A stretch of DNA of 59,104 nt. It comes from Deltaproteobacteria bacterium. Lineage in GTDB: Bacteria; Desulfobacterota; Desulfobulbia; Desulfobulbales; JAJRZW01. Each line of letters begins with the position of its first letter. Position 1 is the stretch's first letter. The position numbers and the translations under genes were made by a program. The stretch is from the NCBI GenBank assembly GCA_024275015.1, contig JAJRZW010000007.1:1-59104 (forward strand), given 5' to 3'. The notes beneath the pieces were generated by a model that worked only from the letters and a program-made list of their open reading frames with translations, made no database searches and was not told where the DNA came from. Positions 16,396-25,122 of the stretch are shown here, one piece after another.

Positions 16396-17010
16396 ATCGT
16401 CTTCATGGTTTCCGGACGGATTCCGTATGTCCAGGTGACGTTTGTACTGTCGGCCTCAAAATGGCTTTGGGACTTTCTTGAGGCATAGGGATCCCTTCTG
16501 CCCCTGGCCTCCTGTCTGTCGCTGAAGGCATCGCTGACGGTGAAGTTGTGCTCCAGCATGGCCGCGAGGTTTTAAGCCCCAGATCCTGGTCGTTGTTTTT
16601 GTCAGAATCAATGGTCCCGGTGGCGGCGATCATCCCGGCGCGGGTGCTGGCCATGCGGGCGGTAAGCTCGCGGCCGTCGTCATTGGTGACAAGGTTGCCG
16701 CCAATTATGTAGTCTACCCCTGATAGGTCACCGGCAGTGGTGCTATCCCCGAGGTTATTCCGGCCATGGCCAGTTTCTTTTCCTCGAGGATTTTTTTTAT
16801 AAGCCTCCGTTCAACCACTCTGACCCGGCGGTCGCGCGCCAGTTCCCGGGTCAGCATGCCGGCTGTAATCGTCCCTGAGGGCATCCTTTCCTTTTCATGG
16901 GTACTGCATTGAAATCACTCAACGCCACCCAGGTCCCGGTCGTTGCCGTCCCGGCCAATGACTCCGGGAAAAATAAGGATATTGCCAGGACAAGGCATAT
17001 CTGCCCGGCG
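16396..17010 (-). pseudogene. Decayed CsgG/LpoB-like secreted protein gene
   Basis: No intact frame remains, but consecutive minus-strand pieces read as one protein. They are a signal-like CLVLAISLFFPESLAG followed by WVALSDFNAV (about 17004-16890); then MPSGTITAGMLTRELARD and VRVVERRLIKKILEEKKLAM (16885-16770); then GDLSGVDYIIGGNLVTND and a TGTIDSDK segment (16750-16600); then a tail HNFTVSDAFSDRQEARGR (16560-16400). At least three frameshifts separate them, and one frame also hits a stop. The order and the pattern VVER...L..E..L...GVDYI..G fit CsgG/LpoB-type lipoproteins. A family B repeat adjoins the 5' end, perhaps linked to the inactivation. Confidence 0.5.
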
Positions 17011-17040
17011 CTGAATCTCTGCTTTGTTGTCAGGGGGGCT

Positions 17041-17158
17041 GAAATGAGGATTTTTGTCCGGGGCCAGGGCATGAGCGAAATTAAAAAGAGCGGCATATCG
17101 ATAAAATATGAGCATTTTTTATTTTGTTCATGTCGTCGGGATCGGGCGGAAGAACCAT
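17041..17158 (-). repeat. Family B long palindromic element, copy 2
   Basis: Inverted copy of 2969-3094: reverse complement ATGGTTCTTCCGCCCGATCC, TGCTCATATTTTATCGATAT and TTTTTAATTTCGCTCATGCC all align with copy 1. It again forms one long hairpin and borders the pseudogene. Confidence 0.75.
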
Positions 17159-17395
17159 AAGGAGGTGTTTTGCTCCTGTCCCGGAAAGGGATTGGCCTTG
17201 ACACTATTTGCAGTTTTATTATATCTCAATGAATTGGACTTGTTATGAGTCCAACAATTATTGACAGTATGGAGTTGTGCCGTATCTGCCGGGTGTAGAT
17301 ACGGCCTTTGTCCGCAAATGAGTTGTGGTGTGCCATGGTATGGTAATGGCTCGATGAACACCACCCTGCACGCGTTTTAACCATTGGATACACCC
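17159..17395 (+). other. Gene-free segment with possible promoter and two small hairpins
   Basis: No gene is visible. TTGACA and TATATC with 16-bp spacing (17198-17225) could be a promoter. Two hairpins follow, TTGGACT-tgttatg-AGTCCAA (about 17233-17253) and CCGTATC...GATACGG (about 17280-17305). It may be a long leader for the porin gene at 17660 or a small RNA. Confidence 0.3.
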
Positions 17396-17552
17396 TAACA
17401 GTCCGTTGAGAAACGGACTGGTCGCGGTGCATGGACGCACCGTCGATTTTATTTAGGTTTGAAAAATCCAATAAAATCGAGAGGTTGGTCGGAGCTTGTT
17501 TTGGCCGACCGGGTGTTGAAAAAGCCAGGACGGTTTTTTCAACAGTCTGTTA
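17396..17552 (+). repeat. Family A five-hairpin element, full length (A4)
   Basis: 157 bp with both terminal inverted repeats (TAACAGTCCGTTGAGAAA and reverse TAACAGACTGTTGAAAAA). Stem 4 reads GGTTGGTC / GGCCGACC, which needs two G-U pairs, and stem 5 TTGAAAAAGCC / GGTTTTTTCAA needs one. It lies upstream of the FadL-type gene. Confidence 0.88.
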
Positions 17553-17659
17553 CTGAGTGCGATTTTTTTTGCATTAGATGTGGTTAAATGATCGCTTGCC
17601 TGGTATCGCGGCGTTACGGCAGACACAGGGACATAAACAATAACTATGAGGTGAGGGGA

Positions 17660-18958
17660 ATGAATAAAAGATTGCTGTTGTGGCTCCTGACAGGTTTTTT
17701 TCTGTTCGCGGCCGTTACTGCCGGCAGTGTTTGCGCCGCAGGTTACCTTGCATCAAGCCCTTCTGTTTACGGTTTTGATTTTCGTTTCAACAACCCTGGG
17801 GCGAGAAGTAATGCCATGGGCGGGGCCTTTGTCGGTCTCGCCGACGATGCCACTGCCGCTTACGCCAATCCGGCCGGTCTTCCCGTCCTGACACTGCCTG
17901 AGATTTCCATTGAGTACAAGTATGGCAAATACACCTCGACCATTACTGAAATCGTGAATACCAGTCCCTGGCAGGCAACGGATGTCGATTTCGACAGTAC
18001 CATCGACGGCCCTTCATTTATAAGTTACGTTCACCCGGGAAGTAAGGCCACCATTGCCGTTTTCCGTCATCGTCTGGTTGATATCAAAACGAATTTTATT
18101 TATGGCGCCCTTCGTAGTAGTGGTGACCGTTTTGACGTCAATGTTGATATCGTTGCGGACACTCTGGGGTTAAGTGCCGGAATGAAGATTTCGGATATGG
18201 TTAATCTGGGGATATCCATTGGTTTTTCCGAGATGAATTTCTGGGAAAAAACCCTGAAATATTACATTCCGACCGGGAAACTCGAACAGACCGACCGGGT
18301 AGATGGATCGGACAATGATATCCATTATACCCTTTCCATGTTGTTGAGTCCCATTGATGCCTTGAGTGTGGGGGTCTATTACCGCCAGGGCCCGGGGTTC
18401 AAGTTTATTAAAAATTCCCTGTCTCCTGTACTTATCCAGATCGACAGTGATAATGACGGGGTACTTGATAGCTTTAAACAGACCAATGTCGTGGATTTTG
18501 CCCTTGATCATGAGATCAAGGTCCCGGATTCATACGGTATCGGTATCGCCTACCGGGTTTCTTCGACTTTAACCGCGGTTCTTGACCTGAATTATGTTGA
18601 GTATTCCGACCTGATTGACGGGATGTATGACCAGGGCGGCACCATTTACGAGCAGTCTTTTTCCATTGACGATGCCCTCGATCTTCATGTGGGTTTTGAA
18701 TATATTGTTGATCTTGAGGCGACCCCCCTGGCTCTGCGCTGTGGTTATTATTACCGTCCGGCGCATGTCTTCTATTTCAGTGACACCACGGATCCTTTTT
18801 ATGATCTCATAAAAAAGGTTTATCCTGAACGGGAGGATGAACATATATATTCCCTTGGTTTCGGGGTGTTGCTGAGTCATGATGTGCAGTTTGATCTGGC
18901 GGCAAGTCTTGGGAAATTAACCAAGGAGGCCACGGGTTCGCTGGTATATCGCTTTTGA
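17660..18958 (+). CDS. FadL/OmpP1/TodX-family outer-membrane transport protein
   Basis: 432 residues from the ATG at 17660 with GAGGGG upstream; an earlier in-frame ATG at 17588 would add a non-signal-like extension. A signal peptide is followed by YGFDFRFNNPGARSNAMGGAF-type sequence (residues ~40-60), with AFVGLADDATAAYANPAGL, the classical FadL hatch region (NPA motif). The rest is a beta-barrel ending in LVYRF, again with a C-terminal Phe. FadL proteins pass long-chain fatty acids or aromatic hydrocarbons across the outer membrane. Repeats lie on both sides, so it is probably monocistronic. The ligand cannot be told from sequence. Confidence 0.88.
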   Translation: MNKRLLLWLLTGFFLFAAVTAGSVCAAGYLASSPSVYGFDFRFNNPGARSNAMGGAFVGLADDATAAYANPAGLPVLTLPEISIEYKYGKYTSTITEIVNTSPWQATDVDFDSTIDGPSFISYVHPGSKATIAVFRHRLVDIKTNFIYGALRSSGDRFDVNVDIVADTLGLSAGMKISDMVNLGISIGFSEMNFWEKTLKYYIPTGKLEQTDRVDGSDNDIHYTLSMLLSPIDALSVGVYYRQGPGFKFIKNSLSPVLIQIDSDNDGVLDSFKQTNVVDFALDHEIKVPDSYGIGIAYRVSSTLTAVLDLNYVEYSDLIDGMYDQGGTIYEQSFSIDDALDLHVGFEYIVDLEATPLALRCGYYYRPAHVFYFSDTTDPFYDLIKKVYPEREDEHIYSLGFGVLLSHDVQFDLAASLGKLTKEATGSLVYRF

Positions 18959-18979
18959 TTTTGTTGGCGACACGGTTGT

Positions 18980-19031
18980 CAGTCCGTTGAAAAACGGACT
19001 GTTAGCGGCTGATGTCCGCGCCGCCTTTTTT
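18980..19031 (+). repeat. Family A short form with T-tract (A5)
   Basis: CAGTCCGTTGAAAAACGGACTG then GCGGCTGATGTCCGCGCCGCC and TTTTTT, starting 21 bp after the porin stop. Hairpin plus T-run suggests it serves as the porin's terminator. Confidence 0.75.
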
Positions 19032-19084
19032 ATCCCGGAAGACATCCTTTCCCCGGCCGGGGTGGCCGAAGATGAATACATGGA

Positions 19085-19145
19085 CTGCGGCCCGGGCCAA
19101 GACGCATTGTTTCAACCTGATGCATCTTCAAACAGTCTAAAGGCG
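19085..19145 (+). repeat. Family E degenerate repeat, copy 1
   Basis: GCATTGTTTCAACCTGATGC followed by ATCTTCAAACAGTCTAAAGG resembles 51453-51490 (GCGCTGTTTCGAGCAGATGC, GTCATCAAGG). Only two diverged copies are seen here, so the family is tentative. With copy A5 it accounts for much of the 424-bp gap. Confidence 0.4.
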
Positions 19146-19326
19146 GTTACGGCTTCAGAGATGGATAATTAAATATTATGCTGACCGGAGAGGGGAAATG
19201 TCAACCATGGCGCCGGCGGCAGACAGTCTGATCCAGATCCCGGTAACATCGCGGTTTCCCATGACCCTGATGCCGGTTTGTCGGCTTTTGTCCATTCTCC
19301 CTTGTAAAATAAGGGGCAAACTGATA

Positions 19327-19361
19327 AGTGGTAAAACTTTTCCATAAACTTTTACCGCACT
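19327..19361. promoter_or_regulatory. Inverted repeat upstream of the NifU-like/GGGtGRT pair
   Basis: AGTGGTAAAA and TTTTACCgCACT are separated by 13 bases and end 21 bp before the ATG at 19383. It could be an operator or an attenuating hairpin; no T-tract follows. Confidence 0.4.
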
Positions 19362-19382
19362 ATTTGCAACACGGAGGCAGGT

Positions 19383-20075
19383 ATGGAATATACCCCGGAA
19401 ATAAAGGAAATGGCCTGTGTGGCCAAGGGCCCCAAACACGGTCCCGCCCCCATTCCTGAAGAGGGTAAATGGGTTTGCGCAAAGGAGATAAAGGATCTCT
19501 GCGGTCTCACCCACGGGGTCGGCTGGTGCGCCCCGCAGCAGGGGGCCTGCAAGCTCACCCTCAACGTCAAGGACGGGATCATTGAAGAGGCCCTGATCGA
19601 GACCGTCGGCTGTACCGGCATGACCCATTCAGCGGCAATGGCGGCCGAGATCCTTCCCGGCAAGACCATGCTTGAGGCATTGAACAGTGATCTCGTCTGC
19701 GACGCGATCAACGTCGCCATGCGGGAGATTTTTCTTCAGTTGGCCTATGGCCGGTCCCAGACCGCCTTTTCCGAAGGAGGATTGCCGGTGGGGGCCGGGC
19801 TTGAGGATCTGGGCAAGGGGCGGCGCAGTGTTCTCGGAACCATGCACTCAACCCGGGAAAAGGGGCCGCGTTATCTTGAGATGGCCGAGGGATATGTCAC
19901 CCGTCTTGCCCTTGACGTGGACGACGAGATCATCGGTTATGAGTTTGTTCGTCTCGGGCCGATGATGGAACAGATCACCGGAGGCAGTGATCCGGCAGAG
20001 GCCCTGGCCGCCAACACCGGCACCTATGGCCGTTTTGCCCAGGCGGCCCGTTATATCGATCCCAGAAACGAATAG
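19383..20075 (+). CDS. NifU-like iron-sulfur scaffold family protein partnered with GGGtGRT
   Basis: 230 residues. The core GVGWCAPQQGACKLTLNVKDGIIEEALIETVGCTGMTHSA-type region (written here in part) has Cys spaced as in the NifU_N/IscU fold, notably the VGCTGM segment with a preceding EEALI strand. Further Cys lie in KWVCAKEIKDLCGL. Proteins of this kind are found immediately upstream of the GGGtGRT family in anaerobes. It may build or carry an Fe-S cluster for its partner. GGAGG precedes the ATG. The gap to the next gene is 8 bp, so the two are certainly co-transcribed. Confidence 0.82.
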   Translation: MEYTPEIKEMACVAKGPKHGPAPIPEEGKWVCAKEIKDLCGLTHGVGWCAPQQGACKLTLNVKDGIIEEALIETVGCTGMTHSAAMAAEILPGKTMLEALNSDLVCDAINVAMREIFLQLAYGRSQTAFSEGGLPVGAGLEDLGKGRRSVLGTMHSTREKGPRYLEMAEGYVTRLALDVDDEIIGYEFVRLGPMMEQITGGSDPAEALAANTGTYGRFAQAARYIDPRNE

Positions 20076-20083
20076 GAGTCATT

Positions 20084-21079
20084 ATGGCACTTTTTGAAGG
20101 GTATGAACGAAGGATAACGCAGATAGAGAAGGTGTTGGCCGTTGACGCCATCGCTTCCCTTGAAGAGGCGGAAAAGATTTGCCGCGACCAGGGCCTTGAC
20201 GTGGCTGAAATCGTGAGGCGGGTACAGTCTATCTGTTTTGATAACGCGTGCTGGGCCTATATCGTCGGCGCGGCACTGGCGATAAAGCGGGGGGCGAAGG
20301 CGGCACCGGAGATAGCGGCGATCATCGGCGAAGGGTTACAGGCCTTCTGCATCCCCGGGTCGGTGGCCGACGAGCGCAAGGTCGGGGTCGGCCATGGAAA
20401 TCTTGCCGCCATGCTCCTGCGCGAAGAGACCCGCTGTTTTGCCTTTGTCGCCGGGCATGAGTCGTTTGCCGCCGCCGAGGGGGCCATAGGTCTGGCCCGG
20501 TCGGCCAATAAGGCGAGGAATGAGCCCCTGCGGGTAATTTTGAACGGCCTTGGCAAGGACGCGGCCCAGATAATCGCCCGGGTCAATGGCTTCACCCATG
20601 TGGAGACCCTTTTTGACTACAAGAGCGGTGAACTCACTATTGTTAAGGAGAAACAGTATTCAGACGGGGAACGCGGCGCGGTCCGCTGTTTCGGCGCCGA
20701 TGACGTCCGCGAGGGGGTGGCCATCTGTCACCATGAAAAAGTTGATGTCTCGATCACCGGCAATTCCACCAACCCCACCCGGTTTCAGCATCCGGTGGTG
20801 GGAACTTATAAAAAAGAGTGCGTTCTGGCCGGGCGTGAGTATTTTTCCGTTGCCAGCGGCGGCGGTACCGGCCGTACCCTTCATCCCGACAATATGGGGG
20901 CCGGCCCCGCCTCTTACGGTATGACCGACACCATGGGGCGGATGCACTCCGATGCCCAGTTTGCCGGTTCCTCTTCGGTGCCGGCTCATGTGGACATGAT
21001 GGGCTTCATCGGCCTCGGCAATAACCCCATGGTCGGGGTCAGCTGCGCGGTGGCGGTGGCAGTGAGCCGGGTGGCCTAA
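20084..21079 (+). CDS. GGGtGRT family protein (function unknown)
   Basis: 331 residues. It carries the signature SGGGTGRTLHPDNMG (near residue 258), from which the family is named, with long conserved stretches such as GNSTNPTRFQHPVVGTYKKE and HVDMMGFIGLGNNPMVG. Cys occur in EEAEKICRDQG and QSICFDNACWAY, possible cluster or metal ligands. The protein looks cytoplasmic, without a signal peptide. Its tight linkage to a NifU-like scaffold suggests an Fe-S-dependent enzyme of anaerobes, but no reaction is known to me. The stop overlaps the convergent bioD stop by 3 bases, leaving no room for a separate terminator. Confidence 0.88.
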   Translation: MALFEGYERRITQIEKVLAVDAIASLEEAEKICRDQGLDVAEIVRRVQSICFDNACWAYIVGAALAIKRGAKAAPEIAAIIGEGLQAFCIPGSVADERKVGVGHGNLAAMLLREETRCFAFVAGHESFAAAEGAIGLARSANKARNEPLRVILNGLGKDAAQIIARVNGFTHVETLFDYKSGELTIVKEKQYSDGERGAVRCFGADDVREGVAICHHEKVDVSITGNSTNPTRFQHPVVGTYKKECVLAGREYFSVASGGGTGRTLHPDNMGAGPASYGMTDTMGRMHSDAQFAGSSSVPAHVDMMGFIGLGNNPMVGVSCAVAVAVSRVA

Positions 21080-21783
21080 ACCGATAGAATCCGTTTCAAG
21101 ATATCCCTCAGATTTTCGCCAAGGGGGGCAAATTCTTTTGTCATCCCGGTATCGTTTTCCTGCCGGGTTATACGGCCGATGACTTCCGCCTTGCCGAATG
21201 CGGCGATGGTCTTGAGGTTGTCGGCCGTTATTTTTTCATTCAGGCCTTTGGCCTCATCGCAGAAGATGATCCCGGCGCAGACGAGATTACGTTCCCGCAG
21301 GGCGGCAAGGGACAGGAGGCTGTGGTTGATGGTCCCGAGGCCGCTTTTTGCCACCAGCAGTACCGGGCAGGAAAGGCGTTTTATCAGGTCGATGAGCAGA
21401 GTCTCGCGGGTTATGGGGACCATTAGTCCCCCGGCCCCCTCTATTATCAGTAAGTCAAGGGCCGCGGCCATCTCGCGGCTTGATTTTACCAGGACGGAGG
21501 GGTCGATTTTATCCCCGGCCGTGTCAGCGGCGAGATGGGGCGAGGCCGGAAAGGGGAAGAGGTAATCAACCCGGGTCCTGCTGGTTTCGATGCCCGCAAA
21601 GTTTTGAATCCGGACGAGGTCCGTCGCTGTTGTTTCATCGCCGGTGGCGACCCATTTCTGGTAGCCGCAGTCTATTTCCCGCTTTCGCAGATAGCGCAGG
21701 AGCAGGGCGCTGACCGTGGTCTTGCCGACCCCGGTGTCAGTGCCGCTGATGAATATTATCGGTTTTTTTATGGAGGCATTCAT
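21076..21783 (-). CDS. bioD: ATP-dependent dethiobiotin synthetase
   Basis: 235 residues. It closes the ureido ring of 7,8-diaminopelargonate with CO2 and ATP. The P-loop is ISGTDTGVGKTTVSA (residues ~12-26), with the conserved Lys in GYQKWVATG and IIEGAGGLMVPI near 120, all typical of BioD. The start ATG overlaps the upstream stop by 4 bases (ATGA), so translation is coupled to the bioH-bioC fusion. It is last in the nadA-nifS-glmS-bioHC-bioD unit. bioA, bioB and bioF are not in the window. Confidence 0.93.
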   Translation of the reverse strand: MNASIKKPIIFISGTDTGVGKTTVSALLLRYLRKREIDCGYQKWVATGDETTATDLVRIQNFAGIETSRTRVDYLFPFPASPHLAADTAGDKIDPSVLVKSSREMAAALDLLIIEGAGGLMVPITRETLLIDLIKRLSCPVLLVAKSGLGTINHSLLSLAALRERNLVCAGIIFCDEAKGLNEKITADNLKTIAAFGKAEVIGRITRQENDTGMTKEFAPLGENLRDILKRILSV

Positions 21784-23231
21784 GGATTCCCCCTTTTGCC
21801 GCTCAGAAAAAAAATCTGATATTCGTCTCTCACCTCACCCGTGTTCTTTTCAAACCATCGGTCCATTTTTCGGATCATGCCTGGGGTCAGGCGAGCGGAA
21901 GCGGTGCCGCTGGTGCCGGTTTTCTGCAATTGCCGCAACAGGTCAAGGGTGGAATGGTAGCGGCGGTTTATGGTTTTTTCCTCTATTCTGGTATGGATAA
22001 AGTTTGTCTCAAGCAGGGCCTTCAGCCTTTCCCTGGTCGGGAAATCCGCCGCCGCCACTGCCGCGCCGCCACTGTGCGCCAGGGCCTTTCCCAGGTTACC
22101 GAGGCTTCCGGGGCCGAAAAGGCTGGCAATAAAGCTCCCTCCGGGAGCGAGAAGACGACGGCAATGCGCCATCATCTGATCAAGGCCTGAGAACCAGTGC
22201 ATGGCGGCGCCGGAGACAATGAGGTCGAATTTTTCTTCACATCCCCGGATAAAGGTCTCGGCATCGGCGCAGACGGTCCTGGTCCTGGCGGCGCCAAGTT
22301 TTTTTTCTGCCTCTTTGAGCATTTCCCGGCTTAATTCCACCAGGGTAATCCCGGCTGCGGGATATTTTGCCCGCAGCCGACGGCTCAGGCCACCGGTGCC
22401 GCAACCAAGCTCAAGGATTTCCCCCGCCTTTTCCGGAAAGAAGGCGGCAAGGTCCTGGCGGCATTTTTTCTGGATGTGGGCGTGGGCGTCATAGGTGGCC
22501 GCGGCCCGGGAAAAACGCTGGGTTAACAGTTTTTTCCTGATTTCCGGCAGGTTCCGGTATTCAGGAAAAAGGAAGGGGGCGTGGCCGCAGCGTGGGATGA
22601 TGATGGTCTCGGCCCCGGCAATTTCGGCCATCTCCGCCACCGGGGCTACCAGGTCTTTTCTGCCGTGTATCTGGGTAACCGGCAAGGTCCTCGTGGCAAG
22701 TCCGGCCGCGATTTTTTCCGGTTCGTGGTTACAGAGATAGGCAAGCCCGGCGATCAGGTTTTTTTTTCTCCTGGCACTCATGCTCCGGGGAATTAAATCA
22801 GTCTCGAAACAGGAGAGGAACTCAGCATTTCCGGCAAAGGTGCGACGGCAGAATTTTTTAAATGTCGCCTCCGGCGTCTCGCGATACCCGGCGGTGAAAG
22901 CGTTTATTTCCGCCTCGGGCCATGACCGCCGAAGGGACAGCAGGGTGATAGAGGCGGTCAGATGGGGAAATCCGGCGGCAAAATCAATGGCGAGATTGGC
23001 CCCCATGGACCAACCGTGGATGTGAATTTTTTTAATACCATCCCGGTGCAGAAAGGCGCGCAGGGCGGTGACGGCATTACCGGGATCAAGGGTTCCCTGC
23101 GGGATGACCGTACCCCGCGGCAGGGGAATGAGCCGGGCGATATCGCCGGAGAATCCCCAGCCGGGGAGAAAGACGATGGGCGTCGTCGTGCAGCGCGCGC
23201 CTATATAGGTAAAGATGGTGGGGTTATCCAT
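21780..23231 (-). CDS. BioH-BioC fusion: pimeloyl-ACP methyl ester esterase / malonyl-ACP O-methyltransferase
   Basis: 483 residues joining both ends of the pimelate pathway. Residues 1-~225 are an alpha/beta-hydrolase with nucleophile elbow HGWSMGA (Ser75), a candidate Asp in HGRKDLVAP and His in RCGHAPF. Residues ~235-483 are a class I SAM methyltransferase beginning QRFSRAAATYDAHAHIQ, as BioC proteins do, with ILELGCGTGGLS binding SAM and the BioC-like SGAAMHWF. BioC masks malonyl-ACP by methylation and BioH removes the methyl group at the end. The ATG at 23231, 13 bp after glmS, is preferred; the longer in-frame reading would overlap glmS by 180 bp. Confidence 0.88.
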   Translation of the reverse strand: MDNPTIFTYIGARCTTTPIVFLPGWGFSGDIARLIPLPRGTVIPQGTLDPGNAVTALRAFLHRDGIKKIHIHGWSMGANLAIDFAAGFPHLTASITLLSLRRSWPEAEINAFTAGYRETPEATFKKFCRRTFAGNAEFLSCFETDLIPRSMSARRKKNLIAGLAYLCNHEPEKIAAGLATRTLPVTQIHGRKDLVAPVAEMAEIAGAETIIIPRCGHAPFLFPEYRNLPEIRKKLLTQRFSRAAATYDAHAHIQKKCRQDLAAFFPEKAGEILELGCGTGGLSRRLRAKYPAAGITLVELSREMLKEAEKKLGAARTRTVCADAETFIRGCEEKFDLIVSGAAMHWFSGLDQMMAHCRRLLAPGGSFIASLFGPGSLGNLGKALAHSGGAAVAAADFPTRERLKALLETNFIHTRIEEKTINRRYHSTLDLLRQLQKTGTSGTASARLTPGMIRKMDRWFEKNTGEVRDEYQIFFLSGKRGNP

Positions 23232-23244
23232 AAGATACCCCGGA

Positions 23245-25092
23245 TTATTCGACGGTGACGCTTTTGGCCAGGTTCCTTGGCTGGTCAACGTCGCAGCCGC
23301 GGAGGTTGGCGATCTGGTAGGCCAGAAGCTGCAGCGGCAGAGAGAGAAGCATGGGGTAGAGATCTTCCTCGATCTCCGGGACCACAAGGACATGGCGGCT
23401 GAGTTCCCGCAGGTTTTTTTCATCACCGCGGCTACCGACCACGATCAAGCGTCCCCTGCGGGCCTTGACCTCTTCGGCGTTTGAGACCGCCTTGTCGTAC
23501 ACCGGGTCGCGGGGCAGCAAGGCCAGGATCGGCATCTCGCGGTCAACCAGGGCGATGGGGCCGTGTTTCAGTTCTCCGGCCGGATAGCCTTCGGCGTGGA
23601 TATAGGAGATTTCCTTTAGTTTAAGTGCCCCCTCGAGGGCCACCGGGAAGTTCATCCCCCGGCCGAGATAGATAAAGTCACGGGCCCGGTTGAACTCCTC
23701 GGCCACCGGCATGGTGCGTGACTCAAGGTCGCGGAGTTCCTCTTCCATCAGCAGCGGCAGTTCGGTAAGGGCGGCGGCAAGTCTGACCGCCGTCTCCGGG
23801 GCGATGCTGCCCCTGAGTCGACCCAGGTGGAGGGTGAGGAGGAACAGGGCTGCTAGCTGGCTGGTAAAGGCCTTGGTCGAGGCCACCCCGATTTCGGGTC
23901 CGGCATGGGTGTAAATGGTGCCGTCGGCCTCGCGGGTCATGGTTGAGCCGACCACGTTGCAGATCGCCACCACCCTTGCCCCCATTTCCATGGCCCGGCG
24001 CATTCCGGCCAGGGTATCGGCGGTCTCACCTGACTGCGAGATCGGTACCACCAGGGAGTTTGCGTCAATCAGGATACTGCGGTAACGGAATTCGCTGGCA
24101 ATATCGACCTCAACCGGGATCCGGCACCATTTTTCAATCCAGTAGCGGGCGATGAGGGCCGCGTGCCAGGATGTGCCGCAGGCCAGCAGGGTGATGCGGC
24201 TGATCCGGGCGGCACTTTTTTCATCAAGGCCGGTTTCCGGCAGCGTGATCCCGCCGCTTTCCGGATCGACGCGGCCTCGGATGGTATTGCTCACCGCCTC
24301 GGGCTGCTCGAAGATCTCCTTGAGCATGAAGTGTTTATAACCCGCCTTTTCGGCCATGGCCGCGTTCCAGTCAACGGTGGTGATTTCCCGGTTGATGGGG
24401 CTGCCGTTGCTCAAGGTCATGATTTCGCGGGAATCAGAGGTGATGACCGCCATCTCGTCATCGTTCAGGAATATGACCTCGCGGGTATAGGGAAGAAGGG
24501 CGGGTATATCGCTTGCCAGATGGCTGCCGGCATCGCTCACCCCTATGACCAGGGGACTGTGCCGCCGGGCCGCGACCAGGGTGTCGGCGGCTCCGCGCCA
24601 GAGGACGCCGATGGCGAATGAACCCTTGACCCGGGCCAGGGCGGCCCGCACCGCGCGGGCGAGGTCGCCGTCAAGTTCCGTCTCGATCAAGTGGGCGAGG
24701 ACCTCGGTATCGGTATCGGAACTGAAACAGTGGCCCGCGGCAATCAGTTCTTCTTTCAGGGAACGGTGGTTTTCGATGATTCCGTTATGGACCACGACGA
24801 GATCGCCGGAACAGTCGCAATGGGGGTGAGCGTTGTCTTCCGAAGGGGCACCGTGGGTGGCCCAGCGGGTATGGCCCAGGCCGGTGGTGCTTCTGATGTC
24901 CTGGTCCTCAAGCAATTCTTCAAGCCGGACCAGTTTTCCCCGGGCCCGCCGGCGCAGTATCCTGCCGTTGTCGGCGTCGTCCCGGCAGGCGACTCCGGCC
25001 GAGTCATAGCCCCGGTATTCAAGGCGTCGCAGTCCCTCAATGATGATCGGTACCGCCCGACGGCGGCCGGTATATCCAACAATTCCACACAT
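23245..25092 (-). CDS. glmS: Glutamine-fructose-6-phosphate aminotransferase (isomerizing)
   Basis: 615 residues, full length. N-terminal Cys2 glutaminase (MCGIVGYTGRR), then two SIS domains with ISQSGETADTLAG near 350 and STKAFTSQLAALFLL near 400, ending LAKSVTVE as in other GlmS proteins. It makes glucosamine-6-phosphate for peptidoglycan and LPS. It stands in the middle of a five-gene operon (30 bp after nifS, 13 bp before bioHC). No glmS ribozyme can be placed in the 30-bp gap, so that regulation is absent here. Confidence 0.96.
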   Translation of the reverse strand: MCGIVGYTGRRRAVPIIIEGLRRLEYRGYDSAGVACRDDADNGRILRRRARGKLVRLEELLEDQDIRSTTGLGHTRWATHGAPSEDNAHPHCDCSGDLVVVHNGIIENHRSLKEELIAAGHCFSSDTDTEVLAHLIETELDGDLARAVRAALARVKGSFAIGVLWRGAADTLVAARRHSPLVIGVSDAGSHLASDIPALLPYTREVIFLNDDEMAVITSDSREIMTLSNGSPINREITTVDWNAAMAEKAGYKHFMLKEIFEQPEAVSNTIRGRVDPESGGITLPETGLDEKSAARISRITLLACGTSWHAALIARYWIEKWCRIPVEVDIASEFRYRSILIDANSLVVPISQSGETADTLAGMRRAMEMGARVVAICNVVGSTMTREADGTIYTHAGPEIGVASTKAFTSQLAALFLLTLHLGRLRGSIAPETAVRLAAALTELPLLMEEELRDLESRTMPVAEEFNRARDFIYLGRGMNFPVALEGALKLKEISYIHAEGYPAGELKHGPIALVDREMPILALLPRDPVYDKAVSNAEEVKARRGRLIVVGSRGDEKNLRELSRHVLVVPEIEEDLYPMLLSLPLQLLAYQIANLRGCDVDQPRNLAKSVTVE

Positions 25093-25122
25093 TTTATTTT
25101 CCGGGTTTTATTTGGGCGTCGT

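Noticed and set aside
25093-25122. glmS ribozyme
   Set aside because: The upstream gap is only 30 bp, far too short for the ribozyme.
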